The notes under the pieces were generated by a model that worked only from the letters and a program-made list of their open reading frames with translations, made no database searches and was not told where the DNA came from. Source: Solitalea longa (GTDB lineage Bacteria; Bacteroidota; Bacteroidia; Sphingobacteriales; Sphingobacteriaceae). Taken from it: a DNA stretch of 64,000 nucleotides. Positions 16,804 to 27,512 of this stretch are shown here, piece after piece (position 1 is the stretch's first letter; the number at the start of each line of letters is the position of its first letter). The stretch lies in contig NZ_PQVF01000006.1 of NCBI RefSeq assembly GCF_002920915.1, positions 281,500-345,499 on the forward strand, in the 5' to 3' direction. The translations under genes and the position numbers were made by a program.

Positions 16804-17892
16804 ATGAACAACGAATTACAAAATAATTCATCATCAGAAGGAAAGGTGATCAACCTTTCCATCAAGCTATTATTGATATTCATTCTGGTCTCCTGGTGTG
16901 CCATGATTGTTTTTCCGTTTGTAACCCTGGTGCTTTGGGCCGTTATATTAGCAGTTACCATTTATCCGCTATATTATAAACTGCTTAATTTACTGAAAGG
17001 TAAAAATGCCATTGCCAGTAGTGTGGTAACAATTATTTTGCTTGGTATATTACTGGTTCCCACCATATTCATGATATCGGCAATCGTTTCCGAGGCCGGT
17101 GAATTAAAAACTGCCATTGTAAATAAAACACTGGTAGTGCCACCACCTAATCCTAAAGTTGCCGAATGGCCCCTGGTAGGAAAGGAGATCTATAAAGTAT
17201 GGGCCTCTCTGTCAACCAATTTAGAGTCGGCGCTTGTTACCTATCATGATCAGATATTGGAAGTAGGTCAGCGAATAGTGGGTGCCATGCGTAGTGTGTT
17301 TTCTAACATTATGATGTTTGCCTTTTCAATTATTATAGCAGGCGTTTTTTTGGCCTATAGTGATGAATCGGAAAAGTCAACTTTGGCATTTGCCAGAAAG
17401 CTTGTTGGAAATAAAGGCAATGAGTTTAAAGACCTGGTAGTACAAACCATTCGAAATGTATCAAAGGGAATTTTGGGTGTGGCATTTATACAATTTGTGA
17501 TCATGGGCTTGTGTTTTATGCTTGCCGGTGTTCCACTTGCCGGACTGTGGGCAATCCTCGTATTTCTGATTGCTTTGATACAACTGCCGGGCGCAATTGT
17601 GGCCATACCGGTTATTATTTATATCTACTCTGTGAAAGAACCTGTTCCTGCAACCATTTGGTCTGTCATTATTCTGATCTGTGGATTGAGCGACAATGTG
17701 CTTAAACCGTTGTTAATGGGCAAAGGAGCGCCTGTTCCTATGATCGTCATTTTTCTGGGAGCAATTGGCGGCTTTATGTTATCAGGATTCATCGGTTTAT
17801 TTACGGGTGCGGTGGTGCTTTCCTTGGGTTATAAACTTGCCGGTATATGGGTTAATTATGATAATTCGTCTCCGGTAATAAAAAGTGAATAG
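16804..17892 (+). CDS. AI-2E family transporter (PF01594)
   Basis: A 362-residue inner-membrane protein with about eight hydrophobic helices. An N-terminal pair spans residues 18-60, and a conserved C-terminal core includes PLAGLWAILVFLIALIQLPG and LSDNVLKPLLMGKGAPVP, the AI-2E/YdiK family signature, then IGGFMLSGFIGLFTGAVVLS. Family members export autoinducer-2 or act as Na+/H+ antiporters, so the substrate here cannot be told. It lies 43 bp upstream of the TolC gene and may be the first or second gene of the efflux operon. Confidence 0.9.
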   Translation: MNNELQNNSSSEGKVINLSIKLLLIFILVSWCAMIVFPFVTLVLWAVILAVTIYPLYYKLLNLLKGKNAIASSVVTIILLGILLVPTIFMISAIVSEAGELKTAIVNKTLVVPPPNPKVAEWPLVGKEIYKVWASLSTNLESALVTYHDQILEVGQRIVGAMRSVFSNIMMFAFSIIIAGVFLAYSDESEKSTLAFARKLVGNKGNEFKDLVVQTIRNVSKGILGVAFIQFVIMGLCFMLAGVPLAGLWAILVFLIALIQLPGAIVAIPVIIYIYSVKEPVPATIWSVIILICGLSDNVLKPLLMGKGAPVPMIVIFLGAIGGFMLSGFIGLFTGAVVLSLGYKLAGIWVNYDNSSPVIKSE

Positions 17893-17935
17893 GTTCGATT
17901 GAATCATATTGTTAAAGAGAGGTTTAGCTTGATAA

Positions 17936-19276
17936 ATGAAGAAACAACACCTTCTTATTTTTCTGTATGTTATTTCATTAGTGCTGGGTAATGCCACCAT
18001 TGGATGGGCGCAAAACCGGGCAGCTTTACCTGTAAGAGAAATTAACCTTGATGAGCTTATTCAATATGCCAGGCATAATAATCTGGAACTGAAAATGACA
18101 CAAAAAGACAGTGCTATAGCGGTGGAGGATATTAAGCAGGCAAAAATGGCAAGGGCCCCTTTTTTAAATGTAGGCGGGCATTATAACTATATTGGCAACC
18201 CGGTTTTGTACCGTGATTTTTATTCCAGAGACACGAGTATTAATTATTATCATCATCAGGCCAGCTGGAGCCTTGGAGCGGGTGTTCCCATTTATTTAGG
18301 CGGAAAGATTAAAACGCAAATCTCACAAAGCGAAATTATCAGCCAGATCAGGAATGAAACCTTACTGATGACCGACAATCAATTGAAACTCGCAATGATC
18401 TCGCAGTTTTATGCGCTGTATAAACTGTATCGGGAAGTTGAGATCATTGAAGCCAACATCAGCAACGTAAAAGTCAATATCAAGCAATTGGAATCGAAGG
18501 TGGCAAACGGGCAAAACCTGGTCAGCGACCTTACCCGTACCCAACTGCAATTGTCGAATTTTCAGGTCGACGTTTTTAAAACCTGGAACAGCATTGATCT
18601 GCTTAGCAATTATATATCTATTCAGGCCGGACTGCCAACCAATACCCGACTTCAGCCCAAAAATGTAGTTTTAAAAGTTCCGGAGGATCAGTTGCAATAT
18701 GAACAGTGCCTGGAGGCTGCGTTTGCAAACCGGAATGAAATAAAGCAATCGCTGTTGCAAAAGAACTTTTCCGAGATGTCGTTAAAATTGACAAAGAGCT
18801 TTTATAAGCCTTATATATCCGGGAATGCCATCTATAATTCCAATTTTCCGGTGCCGGGCACCTTTCCACCTCAACCTGATATATTAAATTATTGGGCTGT
18901 GGGTATAGGCGTAAGCTATGACCTTTCGAGTTTGTATAACCTGACTCATCGGGTTCGGGCCGACAAGCTGCAGATCTCTAAAGAAGATGACAATATATTG
19001 AGAGTTAGAAACGCCATCGATCAGGAGGTAAAAGCGGCCTTTGTTCAATTTATAGAAAGTCGAACCAATATCATTACCTATCAGAAAAATGTTGAAATGG
19101 CTGAGCTTAACTACCGGGTGGTAAAAAGCCGGTACGACAATGATTTTGCATTGATCATTGATATGATCGATGCCGAAGTGCAGGTTAATGATTCGAAATT
19201 GTCATTGAACAAGGCTATTGTGGAAGCGATCATTCAATATCATTCATTATTGTATTCAATGGGTAAACTGAATTAA
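17936..19276 (+). CDS. TolC family outer-membrane efflux protein
   Basis: A 446-residue outer-membrane channel subunit. The signal peptide (1-27) ends at GWAQ. The body shows two repeats of long coiled-coil helices. The first contains LDELIQYARHNNLELKMTQK and the second YEQCLEAAFANRNEIKQSLL, as in OEP family proteins. The strand and loop segments VGGHYNYIGNP and GIGVSYDLSSLYN lie between them. It should form the trimeric exit duct for the HlyD/MFS pair encoded 2 bp and about 1 kb downstream. The spacing shows one operon. Confidence 0.93.
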   Translation: MKKQHLLIFLYVISLVLGNATIGWAQNRAALPVREINLDELIQYARHNNLELKMTQKDSAIAVEDIKQAKMARAPFLNVGGHYNYIGNPVLYRDFYSRDTSINYYHHQASWSLGAGVPIYLGGKIKTQISQSEIISQIRNETLLMTDNQLKLAMISQFYALYKLYREVEIIEANISNVKVNIKQLESKVANGQNLVSDLTRTQLQLSNFQVDVFKTWNSIDLLSNYISIQAGLPTNTRLQPKNVVLKVPEDQLQYEQCLEAAFANRNEIKQSLLQKNFSEMSLKLTKSFYKPYISGNAIYNSNFPVPGTFPPQPDILNYWAVGIGVSYDLSSLYNLTHRVRADKLQISKEDDNILRVRNAIDQEVKAAFVQFIESRTNIITYQKNVEMAELNYRVVKSRYDNDFALIIDMIDAEVQVNDSKLSLNKAIVEAIIQYHSLLYSMGKLN

Positions 19277-19278
19277 TC

Positions 19279-20343
19279 ATGACCGACGGAAAAACTACGG
19301 ATACAGGAGAAAAAAAGCAGGAGAAAAAGCGGAACCGGCTTATCGAAATTGTTGCTATTGTGTTTCTAGTAGCAGGTATCCTTTGGATTGGCTCCTTGTT
19401 TTTTGATTTTAGTAGTGATATAAGAACCAACAATGCCCAGGTTGATGCCGAAATAGCGGCAATAACTTCTCGGGTATCTGGAACCATTAAAGCCATACGG
19501 TTTAATGAATATGGCACGGTAAGGGCCGGAGATACCATTGTAGTACTTGATGATGAAGAATTTCTAATTAAGGTGGCCCAGGCCGAAGCTGATCTTGAAA
19601 TTGCCAAAGCCAACCTTGCCACTGCTAAACAGACCATTGTAACTTCAGTTTCTTCACAGCAAGCAACCCAGGCCCGCATGCAGGGTAACGTTGCCAATCT
19701 GGAAAAGGCCGAGAAAAACTATAAACGCTTCACCAATATGTACCGCGATTCGGCGGTAACGCTTAACCAGTTCGATCAGGTAACGGCCCAATTAAAATCA
19801 GAACAAGCCAACCTGCAGGCCATGCGTAATGATGTGGGTACCAGCAAGTCGGTAATTGCACAAAATCAGTTAAACATTGAATCATTAAAAGCTACTATTA
19901 AACGTAAAGAAGCAGATTTGGCAGCCGCTCGTTTGCAGTTGACCTATACTAAAATTATTGCCCCGGTTGAAGGAATTGCCGGTGAGCGTACCATTCACCT
20001 TGGCGAATTGGTTAATGCCAACCAGGTGGTAGCTGAAATTGTTGCTCAGCATAAAAAATGGGTGGCGGCAAATTTTAAAGAAACCCAAATGGATGAAATT
20101 AAAGTAGGGCAGAAGGCTGATATTATAGTCGATGGGTTGGGTGGGAAAACCTTTAAAGGGGTGGTTAAAGATCTTTCACCAGCTACAGGCGCCAAGTTTT
20201 CGATGGTGGCACCGGATAATTCAACCGGAAACTTTGTGAAAATAACCCAACGCATACCTGTTAGGGTGGAGTTTACCGATAGCCCCGAAAAGCTTTCCGA
20301 AATAAAGCCTGGTATGAATGTTACTGTGGAAATTAAAAAATGA
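19279..20343 (+). CDS. HlyD family periplasmic adaptor (EmrA-like)
   Basis: A 354-residue membrane-fusion protein. One transmembrane helix (about 16-36, IEIVAIVFLVAGILWIGSLF) anchors it. A biotinyl-lipoyl-like half motif (ISGTI-type: RVSGTIKAIRFNEYGTVRAG) is followed by a coiled-coil hairpin (about 95-225). The second lipoyl half IIAPVEGIAGERTIHLGELV is followed by a beta-barrel domain. It links the MFS pump to the TolC-like protein, as in EmrAB-TolC. The gene starts 2 bp after the tolC-like stop and ends 5 bp before the MFS gene. Confidence 0.94.
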   Translation: MTDGKTTDTGEKKQEKKRNRLIEIVAIVFLVAGILWIGSLFFDFSSDIRTNNAQVDAEIAAITSRVSGTIKAIRFNEYGTVRAGDTIVVLDDEEFLIKVAQAEADLEIAKANLATAKQTIVTSVSSQQATQARMQGNVANLEKAEKNYKRFTNMYRDSAVTLNQFDQVTAQLKSEQANLQAMRNDVGTSKSVIAQNQLNIESLKATIKRKEADLAAARLQLTYTKIIAPVEGIAGERTIHLGELVNANQVVAEIVAQHKKWVAANFKETQMDEIKVGQKADIIVDGLGGKTFKGVVKDLSPATGAKFSMVAPDNSTGNFVKITQRIPVRVEFTDSPEKLSEIKPGMNVTVEIKK

Positions 20344-20348
20344 GATAG

Positions 20349-21914
20349 ATGGGATGGAAAAAAGCCGAATTGATTAAAGTCACCGGACTATATCTGCTGA
20401 TAATTCCTTTTCTTAATATCCTCAATGCTACCGGTTATGAAAGTTCTCAGATTCAGGGTCATTTTGGTGCCTCTTCTGTAGAATTCATGTACATCAATTT
20501 AATTCCTGTTTTTTCCCTGGTCGCTGGCTTGCCATTAGCCCTTGAACTTTCTAAAAAGTTCCCCTTAAAGTCGATGATGCTATCCATCACAATTATTTCC
20601 ATAATTCTAAATACCTGTTCAGCATTCGCCACTTCAATTGTATGGTTTACCATTTGGCGCTCCTTACTGGCCTTCTTTTCCATCTTCGGCATTGTAGCGG
20701 CTTTAATTCCTATCGTACTGCTTTATAATCCAACACTAAACATGGCCATTATGTATGGCATTATCCAGTTTATTCTGCAGGGAAGCAGCAATTTGTATAA
20801 GTTTTTAGGGGCCCATTTTGCAAACATCTATAACTGGCGCACTTCATTACTGATGCTTAATATTAATTTTTTCCTGTGCATACTGCTCACATTTGTTTTT
20901 ATCCGTAAAGATGTCGCTTTGGGTAAGCAGCCCTTTCAGTTTGATTTTAAAGGCTGGGGTTTTCTTATCCTTTTTTTACTGCCCCTATTATTTATTGCAG
21001 CCGAAGGCCAAAACCGCGAATGGTTTTCTGATTCCAAAATTATGCTTGCGGTAGCGCTTTGGCTGGTAATAATAGGATGCTATATTTTTTATGCGATTAA
21101 CACAAAAAATCCAATAATCAGTTTCGAGGTTTTCAAACATAATAATGTTGTACTAGGCACTTTATTCTTCTTCCTGATAGGATTGGCAAATGGAACCGGT
21201 AGTGTAATAATGGCCTATATGGCAGGTTTGCTTGGTTTTAATGATTTGTACATTGCCCATACCCATTTATATATTTTCCTCGGATTGGTTATATCCATAC
21301 CTGTTTGCACCTATATGATGTACCATAAGGTCTATTTAAGTGTGGCCGCAATAATAGGTTTCTTTGCTTTTTCCTTATACCACCTGCTTATGTATTTCAG
21401 GTTTTATCCCGGAATAAGCGAAGATGATTTTGCTTTACCATTGGTTATTAAAGGAATTGGTATTGGTTTTTTATACCTTTTGAGTGCGTTATACATTTCT
21501 GAAAATGTGCCGAAACAACTGAGTACATCGAGAATGATGAGCGGAATATTGGCTCGAATTGTTTTTGCAACCATTATTGGCGGTTCGGTTTTAAGTACTT
21601 TTATGGCGAACACCACTGTTTTGCATAAAACCGGGATTGGGCAGCAATTAACAGCCGGTAATGAAGCTGCTGCTCAAAAATATTCCAATACAAAGAGTTA
21701 TTATCTGTTGAAGGGCTTAAAGCCTACAGAGGCCGGTAAAATGGCCGATAATCCACTGCAAGCCGAAATGGCTGAGCCCGCAACTCTGCTTACCTACAAG
21801 GATATTTACTTGGTGATGGCGGCCGTAAGCTTCATTCCTATTTTGTTGATCCTGTTTTTAAGAATAGGAAGACGACCATTGGAACGCATCGAAGTTGAGC
21901 CTTTACCCTTATAA
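20349..21914 (+). CDS. MFS transporter, DHA2 / EmrB-like
   Basis: A 521-residue permease with about 14 transmembrane helices and an insertion near residues 430-470 (the hydrophilic SNTKSYYLLKGLKPTEA loop). It is the proton-driven pump of the tripartite system, and by family it probably exports hydrophobic drugs or fatty acids. The helix-4/5 region is divergent and no perfect motif C is seen, so the substrate is not predictable. It is the last gene of the operon, with no obvious terminator in the following 600 bp. Confidence 0.9.
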   Translation: MGWKKAELIKVTGLYLLIIPFLNILNATGYESSQIQGHFGASSVEFMYINLIPVFSLVAGLPLALELSKKFPLKSMMLSITIISIILNTCSAFATSIVWFTIWRSLLAFFSIFGIVAALIPIVLLYNPTLNMAIMYGIIQFILQGSSNLYKFLGAHFANIYNWRTSLLMLNINFFLCILLTFVFIRKDVALGKQPFQFDFKGWGFLILFLLPLLFIAAEGQNREWFSDSKIMLAVALWLVIIGCYIFYAINTKNPIISFEVFKHNNVVLGTLFFFLIGLANGTGSVIMAYMAGLLGFNDLYIAHTHLYIFLGLVISIPVCTYMMYHKVYLSVAAIIGFFAFSLYHLLMYFRFYPGISEDDFALPLVIKGIGIGFLYLLSALYISENVPKQLSTSRMMSGILARIVFATIIGGSVLSTFMANTTVLHKTGIGQQLTAGNEAAAQKYSNTKSYYLLKGLKPTEAGKMADNPLQAEMAEPATLLTYKDIYLVMAAVSFIPILLILFLRIGRRPLERIEVEPLPL

Positions 21915-22542
21915 GTCCCCGCTATTCACCCTATAACCTCCTCGTTTAACTTAAAAGCTCTAATATTTCTTAAAATGAAATTAGAGGAACAGCAGAAAGT
22001 AAAGCGATTAATTATTGTTTTCTTGTTTTGAATCTCATTTAATTTCAGCAAAAAATTACACTCCCCCAGTTGCATTGATGGATAATTCAACAAATAAGGA
22101 TCAAGCTGAATAAGAATGGTTTTAATTGATTGTTGTTTTAATCCTCCCAAACACAAGATTTTATCTTCTTAATGAATCAATTCCTGAAAATGTCTATTCA
22201 AAATTCTCTTTTGAGAAATCATAGATAATTACCAAAAAATAGTTGAATAGTCCATTGTTTGAGCCTGTCAAAAAAATCAAATTTGGAATTCAAGTAAAGG
22301 ATGCTTTTAATATTCTGAGAATTCCTGAAATGTCAGATAATTTAAAAAATGTATTCAACCAATAAACCATAATCTCCGGAAGGGCATTGAGAGGAGTGAT
22401 TGAGATGATTTTTGACTTAAACCATTAATTCTATAAAAATGAATAATGCATCAGTAATTAATACAGGTATGTTTTTATACATCGTTTGTTTTTCACTGTA
22501 ACCAACGGTTTATTAATGTGTAACTCCACTAATCTAAATCTA
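21915..22542. other. intergenic region upstream of susC
   Basis: About 630 bp of AT-rich DNA. I see no gene, no sigma/anti-sigma pair and no strong terminator. One 40-codon frame (about 22231-22367) ending in SDNLKNVFNQ has protein-like composition but only a TTG start, so it may be a gene remnant. The susC promoter and a probable long leader lie here, but no consensus -7 box is evident. Confidence 0.5.
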
Positions 22543-25500
22543 ATGAATAAAACCTTTACAAAATTTAGTAGTAGAATGCGATTGAATGGTAGCCTTAGGA
22601 ATAAAGGATTAGCTTCCTTGTTTCTGGTTGCCACTTCAATGAATTTGATGGCTCAATCGGAGCCAAAAAAATCTAATGATCCTATTGCGAAAGCAATTGA
22701 AAAATTGGATAACAAAAAAGCAGTTGAAGTTACCGGATATGTAACCGACGAACGGGGACAACCCTTGGAAGGTGTTACCGTTTTGATAAAAGACACTCGT
22801 ATTGCCGTTAAAACCGATAAAATTGGTAATTACAGTATTAAAATGCTGGAAGGATATGATGTCTTGATGTTCAGTTTTCTTGGTTTTAAATACCAGGAAA
22901 TCAATGTGAAAGGAAAGAGATCGGTAAATGTTTCTCTTGAACCTACATCACATCAACTTCAGGATGTGGTAGTGGTAGCCTATGGTAAGCAGCAGAAAAA
23001 AGACGTTGTTACTGCAGTTGCAACTATTAAGGCTGAAGAAATTATGCAACAAGACCAGGTAAATATTGGTAATGTATTGCAAGGTAAAATAGCTGGTGCG
23101 ACTATTATTTCAGGTGCTGGTACGCCTGGTAGAGACAGACCTAACATTATGATCCGTGGTGGTAATCCAAGCACTGCAAACGGTTCACCTTATCAACCTT
23201 TAATGGTAGTTGATGGAGTGCCACTTTATAATGATAATCCAACGGCTGCAAATGGTATTTCATTAAATGGTTTTACACTCGAAGATATTAACCCGGATGA
23301 AATAGAATCAATTTCAGTATTAAAAGACAATGCCGCTACAGCTGTTTATGGTACCAGGGGGGCTAATGGAGTTATCATAATTACCACCAAGCGTGGAAAA
23401 ATGGGAAAGCCTAAGTTTACCTATTCTACCAGCTATGGTGTTGATAAGCCAACCCGTTTTCCTAAAATGCTTGGTGGTTACCAATATGCGATTGCTCAAA
23501 ATGAAATTGATAAGAATAACGGGCTTACAAAAGGGACTTATAGTGACACTGACCTGGAAATTATTAAAAACAATTCAGATCCATATAAATTTGGTAATAC
23601 CAACATGTATGATCTGTTAGTTCAGGGTGATGCAAGCCAACAAACGCATTCACTAAGTGTTAACGGTGGAAATGAGCAGGTGCGTTATTATATTAACGGG
23701 TCAACCGCGATACAGAAAGGGATCATTGATGCGTATGATTATAAACGTTATACCGTACAATCGAACCTTGATTTTAAATTGACCAGTGATTTAAAATTGG
23801 CTGTGAACACCGCTTTTACCAGTTCAAAAATTGATGGTGCTAATAGTACTGCAGAATCTGTTTTCTCGAGTCTTTTCACAAATAATCCGCTAACCCCGAT
23901 CTTTAATGCCGATGGATCTTTATATGGAAACGAGGGTGGTAACAGATGGGCTAATATTATCCCTGAACATTCAGGATATACGATAAACAAATCAAACAAC
24001 ATTGTAGCAGCGGCTAATCTTGAGTATTCACCTAAGTTTATTCACGGTTTAACGTTCCGCTTAAACAACAATATCAATTTTAATGCTGCTGAATACAAAA
24101 ACTTCTACAGTTATTATAAAACCTTTGTACCTGATGCAAATTCCCCAACCGGTTATTTACAAAAGGGCGGTTTCAGAGCTAATGAATTACGTAATAACCT
24201 GGGAACAGCTACTTACCTCAACACTGATTTTGGGTTTGATTATTCAAACGCGTTTGGTAAACACCGTTTAGGTGTGATGGTATTGGGAACCAATTATTAC
24301 ACCTCATCTAATTCTACCCAGGTTTATCGTGATGGAATTATTAAAGGTCTTGAAACCATTTCTCAGGGAAGAAGCACGATGCAAACAATTAATGGTACAG
24401 ATTCCGAAGACGGTAGAGTTGGTGCTGTAGCACGTGTAAATTATGACTTCAATAGTAAATACACATTAGAAGCCTCCATGCGTGCAGACGCCTCGCTTCA
24501 CTTTCCTAAAGGAAACAGATGGGGATATTTCCCAGGTGGTGCTGTGGCTTGGCGCTTAAGCGAAGAAAACTTCATTAAAAACAGTACGCGTTTAAGCTTT
24601 ATCAATGATTTAAAGATCAGAACCTCTATCGGTTTAGCCGGTATAGATAACCTTGCGCCATACAACTACTTTTATTCATATACCCTTTCTACAACTGGTT
24701 TAAGAAATGGTGGTGGTTATGCCTTTGGTGGTACCTATCAACCTGCTTTTGCTTTAGATAACGGTAGCATTCCTAATCCCGATGTAACCTGGGGTAAAAG
24801 TTTGATGAGAAACATCGGTCTTGACTTTTCATTATGGAAAGGTTTGCTTGCAGGTAACTTTGACCTTTGGGATAAAAAGGTTTACGACCTTCCATATAAG
24901 AAACAGTTTACCTACCCAACTACTTTGGGTATAGATGCTCCAAATTTCAACTTTGCAAAAGAATATTATAAAGGTCTGGAGGCGTCTATTTCTAACAGCA
25001 CCAAGTTAGGAAAAGACATGTCGCTGCAAACAACATTGAATGTAACTTATACTTATTCACGCGTTGTTGACTATGGCGAACCTTCAACCATTACTCCGGC
25101 CAACAAAAAAGAAGGATATAGTGTTACAAGCAATAAATACTATAGAGCTCTTGGTATTTTCCAAAGCCAGGAAGAAATTGATGCTTACGAAGTTAACCAG
25201 GATGGTAATAAAACCAAGAAAAACTCTACTCTTAAGCCTGGAGATATTAAATACGCAGATTTAACCGCTGACGGTATAATTACCGTTGATGATCAGGAAG
25301 TTTTCAATAATGTGAATATCCCACCAGTATCTGGAGGATTGAATGTTACCTTACGTTACAGATCACTTTCTTTAAATGCGATGTTACAGGGTGCAGGTGG
25401 CAATATGGTTAATTTTGTGCCTAGCAGCTTTAGTGAATATGGCTATGAAAACAGCTGGAGACCGGATAATACGGATGCAATTTATCCACGTTTATCAACC

Positions 25501-25779
25501 GCGAGCAATAACTCTCCTACTTCAAAACCTAATACACTTTATATGTTAAAAGGTGATTACCTGAGATTTAAAAATCTACGCCTTTCATATTCAGTGCCTG
25601 AGCGATTCTTGAAAAAAACAGGTTTATCTAATGTAATGATCACCGCTGGGGCAACCAACTTGTGGGCTACCTCTAAAGTAAAAGATATTGATCCTGAGGT
25701 ATTAAACAAAAACTATAATAACGGTGGATATTATCCTACACAACGCAATTATAGCCTTGGTGTAACTGTTGGTTTGTAA
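22543..25779 (+). CDS. SusC/RagA family TonB-linked outer-membrane protein
   Basis: A 1078-residue SusC-type TonB-dependent transporter. The start is set at the ATG at 22543 (MNKTFTKFSSRMRLNGSLRN), which gives a basic n-region before the hydrophobic stretch LASLFLVATSMNLMAQ. Longer starts at 22486/22516 only add unlikely residues. A CarboxypepD-like domain (VTGYVTDERGQPLEGVTVLI) follows, then the SusC plug with the conserved VVVVAYGKQQKKDVVTAV, LQGKIAGATIISGAGTPG and SVLKDNAATAVYGTRGANGV blocks. The rest is the barrel, ending in YSLGVTVGL. With SusD it forms a substrate-binding and import complex. The substrate is unknown. Confidence 0.96.
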   Translation: MNKTFTKFSSRMRLNGSLRNKGLASLFLVATSMNLMAQSEPKKSNDPIAKAIEKLDNKKAVEVTGYVTDERGQPLEGVTVLIKDTRIAVKTDKIGNYSIKMLEGYDVLMFSFLGFKYQEINVKGKRSVNVSLEPTSHQLQDVVVVAYGKQQKKDVVTAVATIKAEEIMQQDQVNIGNVLQGKIAGATIISGAGTPGRDRPNIMIRGGNPSTANGSPYQPLMVVDGVPLYNDNPTAANGISLNGFTLEDINPDEIESISVLKDNAATAVYGTRGANGVIIITTKRGKMGKPKFTYSTSYGVDKPTRFPKMLGGYQYAIAQNEIDKNNGLTKGTYSDTDLEIIKNNSDPYKFGNTNMYDLLVQGDASQQTHSLSVNGGNEQVRYYINGSTAIQKGIIDAYDYKRYTVQSNLDFKLTSDLKLAVNTAFTSSKIDGANSTAESVFSSLFTNNPLTPIFNADGSLYGNEGGNRWANIIPEHSGYTINKSNNIVAAANLEYSPKFIHGLTFRLNNNINFNAAEYKNFYSYYKTFVPDANSPTGYLQKGGFRANELRNNLGTATYLNTDFGFDYSNAFGKHRLGVMVLGTNYYTSSNSTQVYRDGIIKGLETISQGRSTMQTINGTDSEDGRVGAVARVNYDFNSKYTLEASMRADASLHFPKGNRWGYFPGGAVAWRLSEENFIKNSTRLSFINDLKIRTSIGLAGIDNLAPYNYFYSYTLSTTGLRNGGGYAFGGTYQPAFALDNGSIPNPDVTWGKSLMRNIGLDFSLWKGLLAGNFDLWDKKVYDLPYKKQFTYPTTLGIDAPNFNFAKEYYKGLEASISNSTKLGKDMSLQTTLNVTYTYSRVVDYGEPSTITPANKKEGYSVTSNKYYRALGIFQSQEEIDAYEVNQDGNKTKKNSTLKPGDIKYADLTADGIITVDDQEVFNNVNIPPVSGGLNVTLRYRSLSLNAMLQGAGGNMVNFVPSSFSEYGYENSWRPDNTDAIYPRLSTASNNSPTSKPNTLYMLKGDYLRFKNLRLSYSVPERFLKKTGLSNVMITAGATNLWATSKVKDIDPEVLNKNYNNGGYYPTQRNYSLGVTVGL

Positions 25780-25816
25780 TACTATAAATAGCGCTTAACT
25801 ATAAATAAGAAATTAA

Positions 25817-27463
25817 ATGAAAGCTAAAATATTTGCATTATCTATAATGGTCTGCGGAGCTTTAAGTTTATCCAGCTGTAAAACAGGATTGGATCTTGAA
25901 CCTAATGACCGCCTTACTGATGCTCAACTATGGAGTGATCAGAGCCTGGTACTGATGTACACCAATAACTTTTATGCACAGTTACCAAGTGAATTCAACG
26001 GCATAATTTCACCTAGTTGGTTGTTGAGCAGCCTTACTGATGATGCCATGGTTCCTTCAACCAGTACATCCGCAACATCTGCTCGTGGTATTGCCAATCA
26101 ACTTTTTGATGCCAGTAACTCGCCACTAAATTCAACCTGGAATAGCAGGTATACCTTTATCCGCAGGGCCAATTTATACCTGCAAAATATCGACAAGGTG
26201 CCGGGTGATCCTGCTTTGAATACCCGTTTAAAAGCTGAAGTAAGATTTTTACGTGCTTATTATTATTATGATCTGGTACAGTGGTTTGGGGGAGTTCCTA
26301 TTATTACTACAGCACAAAATTATGATGATGTAGACTTATTCCGTCCAAGAAACACTATTGCTGAGTGTTATGATTTTCTGATCGCTGAAATGGATCTTGC
26401 GGCCAATGACTTGCCGACCTCTTATTCAACAGCTGATGCGGGTAGAATTACCAAGCAAGCAGCATTGGCAATAAAATGCCGTGTGGAGATGTTGAAAGGT
26501 GATTGGGCTACTGCAGCGGCAACAGCCAAAACGATCATGGATTTTAAGAAAAATCCATTGTTAGCTACCTATACAAGTGTGTTTACCACCCCTGCAGCAA
26601 CTAATACTGAAGTAATATTGGCTGTTCAGCATAATAATAGTAAAGATGAACGTGGTACCCAGTTCGACTTATACTCTATGTCTCCTTATTACGGTGGGTC
26701 TGGAAGTAATTGCCCTACACAAAATCTTGTTGATGATTATGAAATGAAGACTACTGGTAAGGCTATTACCGATCCTACTTCAGGCTATGATCCTACTAAA
26801 CCATATCTAAACCGTGATCCTCGCTTAGATGCAACCATCTTATATGATAACGTAGTTTTCAAAAGCAGAAACATGCAAATGTATACCGGTGGACAGGATG
26901 TTACTGTAAATACCGGATTAGGTATCACTGCTGAAAAAATTTCTCCAACAGGTTACTACCTGAAGAAATTTACCAATGAAGGAAATAACATTATGGATGC
27001 AAACGTGAGAAGCAGTTATAACTGGCCATTGATCCGTTTTGCCGAAGTTTTATTGAACTATGCAGAGTGTCAAAATATGGCTGTTGGTCCTGATGATAAT
27101 GTTTACGATGCTATCAATCAAATCCGTAAACGTGCCGGTATGCCGAATCTTCCTGCTAATTTAACTAAAGAGGAAATGATATCTGTGATCCGTCACGAAC
27201 GCCGCATTGAATTAGCATTTGAAGGTTTCCGTTACTGGGATGCTAAAAGATGGAAAACAGCGGAGAACTGGTTCTCAAGTGCTGCTAACCCGATTAGAAA
27301 AGCAACCATTACGTATGTTGCTGCAACAAATACCAGAACGTACGACTTTACTAAAACGGTTACTTACAACAGATCATTTTTGGAAAAACATTATGTGTTC
27401 CCAATTCCAAAAACAGAGATGGATAAGCCGGGTAACTTAATGATTCAAAATAAAGACTGGTAG
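25817..27463 (+). CDS. SusD/RagB family nutrient-binding lipoprotein
   Basis: A 548-residue surface lipoprotein and partner of the preceding SusC. The lipobox ALSLSSC places the lipid at Cys21. The family blocks are intact: ARGIANQLFDASN-region, RLKAEVRFLRAYYYYDLVQW followed by FGGVPI, and near the C-terminus FAEVLLNYAEC, YDAINQIRKRAGMPNLP and RRIELAFEGFRYWDAKRWK. It caps the SusC barrel and captures ligand outside the cell. It starts 37 bp after susC. No glycan-degrading enzyme is encoded in the operon, which argues against a classic polysaccharide locus. Confidence 0.96.
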   Translation: MKAKIFALSIMVCGALSLSSCKTGLDLEPNDRLTDAQLWSDQSLVLMYTNNFYAQLPSEFNGIISPSWLLSSLTDDAMVPSTSTSATSARGIANQLFDASNSPLNSTWNSRYTFIRRANLYLQNIDKVPGDPALNTRLKAEVRFLRAYYYYDLVQWFGGVPIITTAQNYDDVDLFRPRNTIAECYDFLIAEMDLAANDLPTSYSTADAGRITKQAALAIKCRVEMLKGDWATAAATAKTIMDFKKNPLLATYTSVFTTPAATNTEVILAVQHNNSKDERGTQFDLYSMSPYYGGSGSNCPTQNLVDDYEMKTTGKAITDPTSGYDPTKPYLNRDPRLDATILYDNVVFKSRNMQMYTGGQDVTVNTGLGITAEKISPTGYYLKKFTNEGNNIMDANVRSSYNWPLIRFAEVLLNYAECQNMAVGPDDNVYDAINQIRKRAGMPNLPANLTKEEMISVIRHERRIELAFEGFRYWDAKRWKTAENWFSSAANPIRKATITYVAATNTRTYDFTKTVTYNRSFLEKHYVFPIPKTEMDKPGNLMIQNKDW

Positions 27464-27512
27464 TTTAAACCATTAAAATTAAATTCAATCAAAATAAACA
27501 AAAGGATAAGTG

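Noticed and set aside
19230..19697. 155-codon minus-strand frame over the tolC/hlyD junction
   Set aside because: It crosses two well-supported genes and has low-complexity composition.
21926..22156. 76-codon minus-strand frame upstream of susC
   Set aside because: Low-complexity AT-rich composition without signal or domain.
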